A DNA stretch of 38,893 nucleotides from positions 1-38,893 of the forward strand of contig NW_027018338.1 in the NCBI RefSeq assembly GCF_032854445.1, read 5' to 3'. This document shows positions 20,111 to 32,718 of this stretch, one piece after another (positions within the stretch are counted from its first letter, which is position 1; the number at the start of each line of letters is the position of its first letter). The position numbers and the translations under genes are program-made. The DNA is from Liolophura sinensis. Lineage: Eukaryota > Mollusca > Polyplacophora > Chitonida > Chitonidae. The notes beneath the pieces are model-generated. The model saw only the letters and a list, made by a program, of their open reading frames with translations. It was not told where the DNA came from and did not search any database.

Positions 20111-22304
20111 GGCTACATTTACTATGTAATATCGCGACTGGTCATTACTATATTCAACTTTTGATTATAAGTTATGTGCCCTTCGGTAGCCCAGAAGACG
20201 TCAAATCTTTGGGCCAAGCCCATTTAACTCATCCAGCAATTGTCTTACTTCTAAGTCGAAGACAAACTCAATGTCTTTATCTACATGTTGAAAAACCACA
20301 CCATTTGTATATAAAAAACACAAGGTATTTGATACAGTCTGCTGTAAAAAGTACAATTAAACACTGACCCACATCAATAAGGTGCCAAAAGATGCGCAAT
20401 TGGGCCAGGCATCTCCAGCTGTTGAAAAATTGCAAATTTCCTTGGTTTCCATGGAGTAAGAGCCGTTGTTAGGCACGTGATTTTCACATAAATGCTCATT
20501 CAATTGTCGCTACAGCCAAAAGTATTGGTCGGAGAGCAACGCGGTTTGCACCATTCGATTTCTCGTCACAAAATACGTCGGATTAGCCTCTTACCAGCAG
20601 CATTGGAACAGTTTTTCCACTTTTGGATTTTTGCTTGGGCTTTTTGCTAATTAAATTAGGCTACATTTACTATGTAATATCGCGACTGGTCATTACTATA
20701 TTCAACTTTTGATTATAAGTTATGTGCCCTTCGGTAGCCCAGAAGACGTCAAATCTTTGGGCCAAGCCCATTTAACTCATCCAGCAATTGTCTTACTTCT
20801 AAGTCGAAGACAAACTCAATGTCTTTATCTACATGTTGAAAAACCACACCATTTGTATATAAAAAACACAAGGTATTTGATACAGTCTGCTGTAAAAAGT
20901 ACAATTAAACACTGACCCACATCAATAAGATGCCAAAAGATGCGCAATTGGGCCAGGCATCTCCAGCTGTTGAAAAATTGCAAATTTCCTTGGTTTCCAT
21001 GGAGTAAGAGCCGTTGTTAGGCACGTGATTTTCACATAAATGCTCATTCAATTGTCGCTACAGCCAAAAGTATTGGTCGGAGAGCAACGCGGTTTGCACC
21101 ATTCGATTTCTCGTCACAAAATACGTCGGATTAGCTTCTTACCAGCAGCATTGGAACAGTTTTTTCCACTTTTGGATTTTTGCCTGGGCTTTTTGCTAAT
21201 TCAATTCGGCTACATTTACTATGTAATATCGCGACTGGTCATTACTATATTCAACTTTTGATTATAAGTTATGTGCCCTTCGGTAGCCCAGAAGACGTCA
21301 AATCTTTGGGCCAAGCCCATTTAACTCATCCAGCAATTGTCTTACTTCTAAGTCGAAGACAAACTCAATGTCTTTATCTACATGTTGAAAAACCACACCA
21401 TTTGTATATAAAAAAACACAAGGTACTTGATACAGTCTGCTGTAAAAAGTACAATTAAACACTGACCCACATCAATAAGGTGCCAAAAGATGCGCAATTG
21501 GGCCAGGCATCTCCAGCTGTTAAAAAATTGCAAATTTCCTTGGTTTCCATGGAGTAAGAGCCGTTGCTGGGCACGTAATTTTCACATAAATGCTCATTCA
21601 ATTGTCGCTACAGCCAAAAGTATTGGTCGGAGAGCAACGCGGTTTGCACCATTCGATTTCTCGTCACAAAATACGTCGGATTAGCCTCTTACCAGCAGCA
21701 TTGGAACAGTTTTTCCACTTTTGGATTTTTGCCTGGGCTTTTTGCTAATTCAATTCGGCTACATTTACTATGTAATATCGCGACTGGTCATTACTATTGT
21801 CAACTTTTGATTATAAGTTATGTGCCCTTCGGTAGCCCAGAGGACGTCAAATCTTTGGGCCAAGCCCATTTAACTCACCCAGCAATTGTCTTACTTCTAA
21901 GTCGAAGACAAACTCAATGTCTTTATCTACATGTTGAAAAACCACACCATTTGTATATAAAAAACACAAGGTACTTGATACAGTCTGCTGTAAAAAGTAC
22001 AATTAAACACTGACCCACATCAATAAGGTGCCAAAAGATGCGCAATTGGGCCAGGCATCTCCAGCTGTTAAAAAATTGCAAATTTCCTTGGTTTCCATGG
22101 AGTAAGAGCCGTTGCTGGGCACGTGATTTTCACATAAATGCTCATTCAATTGTCGCTACAGCCAAAAGTATTGGTCGGAGAGCAACGCGGTTTGCACCAT
22201 TCGATTTCTCGTCACAAAATACGTCGGATTAGCCTCTTACCAGCAGCATTGGAACAGTTTTTCCACTTTTGGATTTTTGCCTGGGCTTTTTGCTAATTCA
22301 ATTC
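20111..22304 (+). repeat. Tetramer HOR copy 2 (M39-M42)
   Basis: Order is alpha (M39), beta (M40: aagatgcc, agcttctt, tcaattcgg, one extra T near 21165), gamma (M41: gttaaaaa, gttgctggg, cacgtaatt, one extra A near 21416) and delta-short (M42: attgtcaac, cagaggacg, aactcaccc, then the ordinary gcaattgtc). Length is 2194 bp owing to the two single-base insertions. Confidence 0.8.
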
Positions 22305-24496
22305 GGCTACATTTACTATGTAATATCGCGACTGGTCATTACTATATTCAACTTTTGATTATAAGTTATGTGCCCTTCGGTAGCCCAGAAGACGTCAAAT
22401 CTTTGGGCCAAGCCCATTTAACTCATCCAGCAATTGTCTTACTTCTAAGTCGAAGACAAACTCAATGTCTTTATCTACATGTTGAAAAACCACACCATTT
22501 GTATATAAAAAACACAAGGTATTTGATACAGTCTGCTGTAAAAAGTACAATTAAACACTAACCCACATCAATAAGGTGCCAAAAGATGCGCAATTGGGCC
22601 AGGCATCTCCAGCTGTTGAAAAATTGCAAATTTCCTTGGTTTCCATGGAGTAAGAGCCGTTGTTAGGCACGTGATTTTCACATAAATGCTCATTCAATTG
22701 TCGCTACAGCCAAAAGTATTGGTCGGAGAGCAACGCGGTTTGCACCATTCGATTTCTCGTCACAAAATACGTCGGATTAGCCTCTTACCAGCAGCATTGG
22801 AACAGTTTTTCCACTTTTGGATTTTTGCTTGGGCTTTTTGCTAATTAAATTAGGCTACATTTACTATGTAATATCGCGACTGGTCATTACTATATTCAAC
22901 TTTTGATTATAAGTTATGTGCCCTTCGGTAGCCCAGAAGACGTCAAATCTTTGGGCCAAGCCCATTTAACTCATCCAGCAATTGTCTTACTTCTAAGTCG
23001 AAGACAAACTCAATGTCTTTATCTACATGTTGAAAAACCACACCATTTGTATATAAAAAACACAAGGTATTTGATACAGTCTGCTGTAAAAAGTACAATT
23101 AAACACTGACCCACATCAATAACATGCCAAAAGATGCGCAATTGGGCCAGGCATCTCCAGCTGTTGAAAAATTGCAAATTTCCTTGGTTTCCATGGAGTA
23201 AGAGCCGTTGTTAGGCACGTGATTTTCACATAAATGCTCATTCAATTGTCGCTACAGCCAAAAGTATTGGTCGGAGAGCAACGCGGTTTGCACCATTCGA
23301 TTTCTCGTCACAAAATACGTCGGATTAGCCTCTTACCAGCAGCATTGGAACAGTTTTACCACTTTTGGATTTTTGCCTGGGCTTTTTGCTAATTCAATTC
23401 GGCTACATTTACTATGTAATATCGCGACTGGTCATTACTATATTCAACTTTTGATTATAAGTTATGTGCCCTTCGGTAGCCCAGAAGACGTCAAATCTTT
23501 GGGCCAAGCCCATTTAACTCATCCAGCAATTGTCTTACTTCTAAGTCGAAGACAAACTCAATGTCTTTATCTACATGTTGAAAAACCACACCATTTGTAT
23601 ATAAAAAACACAAGGTACTTGATACAGTCTGCTGTAAAAAGTACAATTAAACACTGACCCACATCAATAAGGTGCCAAAAGATGCGCAATTGGGCCAGGC
23701 ATCTCCAGCTGTTAAAAAATTGCAAATTTCCTTGGTTTCCATGGAGTAAGAGCCGTTGCTGGGCACGTGATTTTCACATAAATGCTCATTCAATTGTCGC
23801 TACAGCCAAAAGTATTGGTCGGAGAGCAACGCGGTTTGCACCATTCGATTTCTCGTCACAAAATACGTCGGATTAGCTTCTTACCAACAGCATTGGAACA
23901 GTTTTTCCACTTTTGGATTTTTGCCTGGGCTTTTTGCTAATTAAATTCGGCTACATTTACTATGTAATATCGCGACTGGTCATTACTATTGTCAACTTTT
24001 GATTATAAGTTATGTGCCCTTCGGTAGCCCAGAGGACGTCAAATCTTTGGGCCAAGCCCATTTATCTCACCCAGCAAATGTCTTACTTCTAAGTCGAAGA
24101 CAAACTCAATGTCTTTATCTACATGTTGAAAAACCACACGATTTGTATATAAAAACAACAAGGTACTTGATACAGTCTGCTGTAAAAAGTACAATTGAAC
24201 ACTGACCCGCATCAATAAGGTGCCAAAAGATGCGGATTTGAGTCAGGCATCTCCAGCTGTTAAAAAATTGCAAATTTCCTTGGTTTCCATGGAGTAAGAG
24301 CCGTTGCTGGGCACGTGATTTTCACATAAATGCTCATTCAATTGTCGCTACAGCCAAAAGTATTGGTCGGAGAGCAACGCGGTTTGCACCATTCGATTTC
24401 TCGTCACAAAATACGTCGGATTAGCCTCTTACCAGCAGCATTGGAACAGTTTTTCCACTTTTGGATTTTTGCCTGGGCTTTTTGCTAATTAAATTA
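22305..24496 (+). repeat. Tetramer HOR copy 3 (M43-M46)
   Basis: Order is alpha (M43, with private cactaaccc), beta-like (M44: aacatgcc and cagttttacc), gamma (M45: agcttctt, accaacagc) and full delta (M46: cacacgattt). Length is 2192 bp. With M42 in front, it resembles M61-M65 at 32171-34911, which share the cagttttacc beta-like unit in the same place. Confidence 0.85.
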
Positions 24497-26688
24497 GGCT
24501 ACATTTACTATGTAATATCGCGACTGGTCATTACTATATTCAACTTTTGATTATAAGTTATGTGCCCTTCGGTAGCCCAGAAGACGTCAAATCTTTGGGC
24601 CAAGCCCATTTAACTCATCCAGCAATTGTCTTACTTCTAAGTCGAAGACAAACTCAATGTCTTTATCTACATGTTGAAAAACTACACCATTTGTATATAA
24701 AAAACACAAGGTATTTGATACAGTCTGCTGTAAAAAGTACAATTAAACACTGACCCACATCAATAAGGTGCCAAAAGATGCGCAATTGGGCCAGGCATCT
24801 CCAGCTGTTGAAAAATTGCAAATTTCCTTGGTTTCCATGGAGTAAGAGCCGTTGTTAGGCACGTGATTTTCACATAAATGCTCATTCAATTGTCGCTACA
24901 GCCAAAAGTATTGGTCGGAGAGCAACGCGGTTTGCACCATTCGATTTCTCGTCACAAAATACGTCGGATTAGCCTCTTACCAGCAGCATTGGAACAGTTT
25001 TTCCACTTTTGGATTTTTGCCTGGGCTTTTTGCTAATTAAATTAGGCTACATTTACTATGTAATATCGCGACTGGTCATTACTATATTCAACTTTTGATT
25101 ATAAGTTATGTGCCCTTCGGTAGCCCAGAAGACGTCAAATCTTTGGGCCAAGCCCATTTAACTCATCCAGCAATTGTCTTACTTCTAAGTCGAAGACAAA
25201 CTCAATGTCTTTATCTACATGTTGAAAAACCACACCATTTGTATATAAAAAACACAAGGTATTTGATACAGTCTGCTGTAAAAAGTACAATTAAACACTG
25301 ACCCACATCAATAAGATGCCAAAAGATGCGCAATTGGGCCAGGCATCTCCAGCTGTTGAAAAATTGCAAATTTCCTTGGTTTCCATGGAGTAAGAGCCGT
25401 TGTTAGGCACGTGATTTTCACATAAATGCTCATTCAATTGTCGCTACAGCCAAAAGTATTGGTCGGAGAGCAACGCGGTTTGCACCATTCGATTTCTCGT
25501 CACAAAATACGTCGGATTAGCTTCTTACCAGCAGCATTGGAACAGTTTTTCCACTTTTGGATTTTTGCCTGGGCTTTTTGCTAATTCAATTCGGCTACAT
25601 TTACTATGTAATATCGCGACTGGTCATTACTATATTCAACTTTTGATTATAAGTTATGTGCCCTTCGGTAGCCCAGAAGACGTCAAATCTTTGGGCCAAG
25701 CCCATTTAACTCATCCAGCAATTGTCTTACTTCTAAGTCGAAGACAAACTCAATGTCTTTATCTACATGTTGAAAAACCACACCATTTGTATATAAAAAA
25801 CACAAGGTACTTGATACAGTCTGCTGTAAAAAGTACAATTAAACACTGACCCACATCAATAAGGTGCCAAAAGATGCGCAATTGGGCCAGGCATCTCCAG
25901 CTGTTAAAAAATTGCAAATTTCCTTGGTTTCCATGGAGTAAGAGCCGTTGCTGGGCACGTGATTTTCACATAAATGCTCATTCAATTGTCGCTACAGCCA
26001 AAAGTATTGGTCGGAGAGCAACGCTGTTTGCACCATTCGATTTCTCGTCACAAAATACGTCGGATTAGCTTCTTACCAACAGCATTGGAACAGTTTTTCC
26101 ACTTTTGGATTTTTGCCTGGGCTTTTTGCTAATTAAATTCGGCTACATTTACTATGTAATATCGCGACTGGTCATTACTATTGTCAACTTTTGATTATAA
26201 GTTATGTGCCCTTCGGTAGCCCAGAGGACGTCAAATCTTTGGGCCAAGCCCATTTATCTCACCCAGCAAATGTCTTACTTCTAAGTCGAAGACAAACTCA
26301 ATGTCTTTATCTACATGTTGAAAAACCACACGATTTGTATATAAAAACAACAAGGTACTTGATACAGTCTGCTGTAAAAAGTACAATTGAACACTGACCC
26401 GCATCAATAAGGTGCCAAAAGATGCGGATTTGAGTCAGGCATCTCCAGGTGTTAAAAAATTGCAAATTTCCTTGGTTTCCATGGAGTAAGAGCCGTTGCT
26501 GGGCACGTGATTTTCACATAAATGCTCATTCAATTGTCGCTACAGCCAAAAGTATTGGTCGGAGAGCAACGCGGTTTGCACCATTCGATTTCTCGTCACA
26601 AAATACGTCGGATTAGCCTCTTACCAGCAGCATTGGAACAGTTTTTCCACTTTTGGATTTTTGCCTGGGCTTTTTGCTAATTAAATTA
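24497..26688 (+). repeat. Tetramer HOR copy 4 (M47-M50)
   Basis: Order is alpha-like (M47, gcctggg, private aaaaactacacc), beta (M48: aagatgcc, agcttctt), gamma (M49: accaacagc, private aacgctg) and full delta (M50: cacacgattt; private ctccaggtg, which removes the CAGCTG palindrome). Length is 2192 bp, directly abutting copy 3. The matching gamma-delta pairs are exactly 2192 bp apart. Confidence 0.85.
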
Positions 26689-27236
26689 GGCTACATTTAC
26701 TATGTAATATCGCGACTGGTCATTACTATATTCAACTTTTGATTATAAGTTATGTGCCCTTCGGTAGCCCAGAAGACGTCAAATCTTTGGGCCAAGCCCA
26801 TTTAACTCATCCAGCAATTGTCTTACTTCTAAGTCGAAGACAAACTCAATGTCTTTATCTACATGTTGAAAAACCACACCATTTGTATATAAAAAACACA
26901 AGGTACTTGATACAGTCTGCTGTAAAAAGTACAATTAAACACTGACCCACATCAATAAGGTGCCAAAAGGTGCGCAATTGGGCCAGGCATCTCCAGCTGT
27001 TGAAAAATTGCAAATTTCCTTGGTTTCCATGGAGTAAGAGCCGTTGTTAGGCACGTGATTTTCACATAAATGCTCATTCAATTGTCGCTACAGCCAAAAG
27101 TATTGGTCGGAGAGCAACCCGGTTTGCACCATTCGATTTCTCGTCACAAAATACGTCGGATTAGCCTCTTACCAGCAGCATTGGAGCAGTTTTTCCACTT
27201 TTGGATTTTTGCTTGGGCTTTTTGCTAATTAAGTTT
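26689..27236 (+). repeat. M51, J-type unit with taagtttgg tail
   Basis: The unit has aacccgg and ggagcag, together with aaaaggtgcgc (otherwise only in M72) and the tail taagtttgg (compare taaatttgg in M72). It breaks the run of tetramers and starts the irregular zone. Confidence 0.9.
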
Positions 27237-28333
27237 GGCTACATTTACTATGTAATATCGCGACTGGTCATTACTATATTCAACTTTTGATTATAAGTTA
27301 TGTGCCCTTCGGTAGCCCAGAAGACGTCAAATCTTTGGGCCAAGCCCATTTAACTCATCCAGCAATTGTCTTACTTCTAAGTCGAAGACAAACTCAATGT
27401 CTTTATCTACATGTTGAAAAACCACACCATTTGTATATAAAAAACACAAGGTATTTGATACAGTCTGCTGTAAAAAGTACAATTAAACACTGACCCACAT
27501 CAATAAGGTGCCAAAAGATGCGCAATTGGGCCAGGCATCTCCAGCTGTTGAAAAATTGCAAATTTCCTTGGTTTCCATGGAGTAAGAGCCGTTGTTAGGC
27601 ACGTGATTTTCACATAAATGCTCATTCAATTGTCGCTACAGCCAAAAGTATTGGTCGGAGAGCAACGCGGTTTGCACCATTCGATTTCTCGTCACAAAAT
27701 ACGTCGGATTAGCCTCTTACCAGCAGCATTGGAACAGTTTTTTCCACTTTTGGATTTTTGCTTGGGCTTTTTGCTAATTAAATTAGGCTACATTTACTAT
27801 GTAATATCGCGACTGGTCATTACTATATTCAACTTTTGATTATAAGTTATGTGCCCTTCGGTAGCCCAGAAGACGTCAAATCTTTGGGCCAAGCCCATTT
27901 AACTCATCCAGCAATTGTCTTACTTCTAAGTCGAAGACAAACTCAATGTCTTTATCTACATGTTGAAAAACCACACCATTTGTATATAAAAAACACAAGG
28001 TATTTGATACAGTCTGCTGTAAAAAGTACAATTGAACACTGACCCACATCAATAAGGTGCCAAAAGATGCGCAATTGGGCCAGGCATCTCCAGCTGTTGA
28101 AAAATTGCAAATTTCCTTGGTTTCCATGGAGTAAGAGCCGTTGTTAGGCACGTGATTTTCACATAAATGCTCATTCAATTGTCGCTACAGCCAAAAGTAT
28201 TGGTCGGAGAGCAACGCGGTTTGCACCATTCGATTTCTCGTCACAAAATACGTCGGATTAGCCTCTTACCAGCAGCATTGGAACAGTTTTTCCACTTTTG
28301 GATTTTTGCTTGGGCTTTTTGCTAATTAAATTA
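27237..28333 (+). repeat. M52-M53, two alpha units in a row
   Basis: Both units have ggtatttg, gttgttagg, gcttggg and taaattagg. M52 has one extra T in the cagtttttt run near 27739. M53 has the delta marker attgaac on an alpha background, as does M9. Confidence 0.85.
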
Positions 28334-29429
28334 GGCTACATTTACTATGTAATATCGCGACTGGTCATTACTATATTCAACTTTTGATTATAAGTTATGT
28401 GCCCTTCGGTAGCCCAGAAGACGTCAAATCTTTGGGCCAAGCCCATTTAACTCATCCAGCAATTGTCTTACTTCTAAGTCGAAGACAAACTCAATGTCTT
28501 TATCTACATGTTGAAAAACCACACCATTTGTATATAAAAAACACAAGGTATTTGATACAGTCTGCTGTAAAAAGTACAATTAAACACTGACCCACATCAA
28601 TAAGATGCCAAAAGATGCGCAATTGGGCCAGGCATCTCCAGCTGTTGAAAAATTGCAAATTTCCTTGGTTTCCATGGAGTAAGAGCCGTTGTTAGGCACG
28701 TGATTTTCACATAAATGCTCATTCAATTGTCGCTACAGCCAAAAGTATTGGTCGGAGAGCAACGCGGTTTGCACCATTCGATTTCTCGTCACAAAATACG
28801 TCGGATTAGCTTCTTACCAGCAGCATTGGAACAGTTTTTCCACTTTTGGATTTTTGCCTGGGCTTTTTGCTAATTCAATTCGGCTACATTTACTATGTAA
28901 TATCGCGACTGGTCATTACTATATTCAACTTTTGATTATAAGTTATGTGCCCTTCGGTAGCCCAGAAGACGTCAAATCTTTGGGCCAAGCCCATTTAACT
29001 CATCCAGCAATTGTCTTACTTCTAAGTCGAAGACAAACTCAATGTCTTTATCTACATGTTGAAAAACCACACCATTTGTATATAAAAAACACAAGGTACT
29101 TGATACAGTCTGCTGTAAAAAGTACAATTAAACACTGACCCACATCAATAAGGTGCCAAAAGATGCGCAATTGGGCCAGGCATCTCCAGCTGTTGAAAAA
29201 TTGCAAATTTCCTTGGTTTCCATGGAGTAAGAGCCGTTGCTGGGCACGTCATTTTCACATAAATGCTCATTCAATTGTCGCTACAGCCAAAAGTATTGGT
29301 CGGAGAGCAACGCGGTTTGCACCATTCGATTTCTCGTCACAAAATACGTCGGATTAGCCTCTTACCAGCAGCATTGGAACAGTTTTTCCACTTTTGGATT
29401 TTTGCTTGGGCTTTTTGCTAATTAAATTC
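28334..29429 (+). repeat. Duplicated dimer, copy 1 (M54-M55, 1096 bp)
   Basis: A beta unit (aagatgcc, agcttctt, gcctggg, tcaattcgg) is followed by a gamma-like unit with gttgaaaa, gttgctggg, the private cacgtcatt and taaattcgg. I find no difference from the next 1096 bp. Confidence 0.85.
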
Positions 29430-30525
29430 GGCTACATTTACTATGTAATATCGCGACTGGTCATTACTATATTCAACTTTTGATTATAAGTTATGTGCCC
29501 TTCGGTAGCCCAGAAGACGTCAAATCTTTGGGCCAAGCCCATTTAACTCATCCAGCAATTGTCTTACTTCTAAGTCGAAGACAAACTCAATGTCTTTATC
29601 TACATGTTGAAAAACCACACCATTTGTATATAAAAAACACAAGGTATTTGATACAGTCTGCTGTAAAAAGTACAATTAAACACTGACCCACATCAATAAG
29701 ATGCCAAAAGATGCGCAATTGGGCCAGGCATCTCCAGCTGTTGAAAAATTGCAAATTTCCTTGGTTTCCATGGAGTAAGAGCCGTTGTTAGGCACGTGAT
29801 TTTCACATAAATGCTCATTCAATTGTCGCTACAGCCAAAAGTATTGGTCGGAGAGCAACGCGGTTTGCACCATTCGATTTCTCGTCACAAAATACGTCGG
29901 ATTAGCTTCTTACCAGCAGCATTGGAACAGTTTTTCCACTTTTGGATTTTTGCCTGGGCTTTTTGCTAATTCAATTCGGCTACATTTACTATGTAATATC
30001 GCGACTGGTCATTACTATATTCAACTTTTGATTATAAGTTATGTGCCCTTCGGTAGCCCAGAAGACGTCAAATCTTTGGGCCAAGCCCATTTAACTCATC
30101 CAGCAATTGTCTTACTTCTAAGTCGAAGACAAACTCAATGTCTTTATCTACATGTTGAAAAACCACACCATTTGTATATAAAAAACACAAGGTACTTGAT
30201 ACAGTCTGCTGTAAAAAGTACAATTAAACACTGACCCACATCAATAAGGTGCCAAAAGATGCGCAATTGGGCCAGGCATCTCCAGCTGTTGAAAAATTGC
30301 AAATTTCCTTGGTTTCCATGGAGTAAGAGCCGTTGCTGGGCACGTCATTTTCACATAAATGCTCATTCAATTGTCGCTACAGCCAAAAGTATTGGTCGGA
30401 GAGCAACGCGGTTTGCACCATTCGATTTCTCGTCACAAAATACGTCGGATTAGCCTCTTACCAGCAGCATTGGAACAGTTTTTCCACTTTTGGATTTTTG
30501 CTTGGGCTTTTTGCTAATTAAATTC
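29430..30525 (+). repeat. Duplicated dimer, copy 2 (M56-M57, 1096 bp)
   Basis: M56 and M57 repeat M54 and M55, including the private cacgtcatt, which occurs nowhere else in the window. Identity over 1096 bp by eye points to a very recent exchange or to an assembly duplication. Confidence 0.85.
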
Positions 30526-32718
30526 GGCTACATTTACTATGTAATATCGCGACTGGTCATTACTATATTCAACTTTTGATTATAAGTTATGTGCCCTTCG
30601 GTAGCCCAGAAGACGTCAAATCTTTGGGCCAAGCCCATTTAACTCATCCAGCAATTGTCTTACTTCTAAGTCGAAGACAAACTCAATGTCTTTATCTACA
30701 TGTTGAAAAACCACACCATTTGTATATAAAAAAACACAAGGTACTTGATACAGTCTGCTGTAAAAAGTACAATTAAACACTGACCCACACCAATAAGGTG
30801 CCAAAAGATGCGCAATTGGGCCAGGCATCTCCAGCTGTTGAAAAATTGCAAATTTCCTTGGTTTCCATGGAGTAAGAGCCGTTGTTAGGCACGTGATTTT
30901 CACATAAATGCTCATTCAATTGTCGCTACAGCCAAAAGTATTGGTCGGAGAGCAACCCGGTTTGCACCATTCGATTTCTCGTCACAAAATACGTCGGATT
31001 AGCCTCTTACCAGCAGCATTGGAGCAGTTTTTCCACTTTTGGATTTTTGCTTGGGCTTTTTGCTAATTAAATTAGGCTACATTTACTATGTAATATCGCG
31101 ACTGGTCATTACTATATTCAACTTTTGATTATAAGTTATGTGCCCTTCGGTAGCCCAGAAGACGTCAAATCTTTGGGCCAAGCCCATTTAACTCATCCAG
31201 CAATTGTCTTACTTCTAAGTCGAAGACAAACTCAATGTCTTTATCTACATGTTGAAAAACCACACCATTTGTATATAAAAAACACAAGGTATTTGATACA
31301 GTCTGCTGTAAAAAGTACAATTAAACACTGACCCACATCAATAAGGTGCCAAAAGATGCGCAATTGGGCCAGGCATCTCCAGCTGTTGAAAAATTGCAAA
31401 TTTCCTTGGTTTCCATGGAGTAAGAGCCGTTGTTAGGCACGTGATTTTCACATAAATGCTCATTCAATTGTCGCTACAGCCAAAAGTATTGGTCGGAGAG
31501 CAACGCGGTTTGCACCATTCGATTTCTCGTCACAAAATACGTCGGATTAGCCTCTTACCAGCAGCATTGGAACAGTTTTTCCACTTTTGGATTTTTGCTT
31601 GGGCTTTTTGCTAATTAAATTAGGCTACATTTACTATGTAATATCGCGACTGGTCATTACTATATTCAACTTTTGATTATAAGTTATGTGCCCTTCGGTA
31701 GCCCAGAAGACGTCAAATCTTTGGGCCAAGCCCATTTAACTCATCCAGCAATTGTCTTACTTCTAAGTCGAAGACAAACTCAATGTCTTTATCTACATGT
31801 TGAAAAACCACACCATTTGTATATAAAAAACACAAGGTATTTGATACAGTCTGCTGTAAAAAGTACAATTAAACACTGACCCACATCAATAAGGTGCCAA
31901 AAGATGCGCAATTGGGCCAGGCATCTCCAGCTGTTGAAAAATTGCAAATTTCCTTGGTTTCCATGGAGTAAGAGCCGTTGTTAGGCACGTGATTTTCACA
32001 TAAATGCTCATTCAATTGTCGCTACAGCCAAAAGTATTGGTCGGAGAGCAACGCGGTTTGCACCATTCGATTTCTCGTCACAAAATACGTCGGATTAGCC
32101 TCTTACCAGCAGCATTGGAACAGTTTTTCCACTTTTGGATTTTTGCCTGGGCTTTTTGCTAATTAAATTCGGCTACATTTACTATGTAATATCGCGACTG
32201 GTCATTACTATTGTCAACTTTTGATTATAAGTTATGTGCCCTTCGGTAGCCCAGAGGACGTCAAATCTTTGGGCCAAGCCCATTTAACTCACCCAGCAAT
32301 TGTCTTACTTCTAAGTCGAAGACAAACTCAATGTCTTTATCTACATGTTGAAAAACCACACCATTTGTATATAAAAAACACAAGGTACTTGATACAGTCT
32401 GCTGTAAAAAGTACAATTAAACACTGACCCACATCAATAAGGTGCCAAAAGATGCGCAATTGGGCCAGGCATCTCCAGCTGTTAAAAAATTGCAAATTTC
32501 CTTGGTTTCCATGGAGTAAGAGCCGTTGCTGGGCACGTGATTTTCACATAAATGCTCATTCAATTGTCGCTACAGCCAAAAGTATTGGTCGGAGAGCAAC
32601 GCGGTTTGCACCATTCGATTTCTCGTCACAAAATACGTCGGATTAGCCTCTTACCAGCAGCATTGGAACAGTTTTTCCACTTTTGGATTTTTGCCTGGGC
32701 TTTTTGCTAATTCAATTC
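30526..32718 (+). repeat. M58-M61, J-alpha-beta-delta group
   Basis: M58 is J-type (aacccgg, ggagcag; private cacaccaataagg; one extra A near 30726). M59 is alpha. M60 is beta-like with taaattcgg. M61 is delta-short (cagaggacg, aactcaccc, gttaaaaa, gttgctggg, tcaattcgg). The order J-alpha-beta-like repeats M34-M36 at 17371-19014. Confidence 0.8.
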
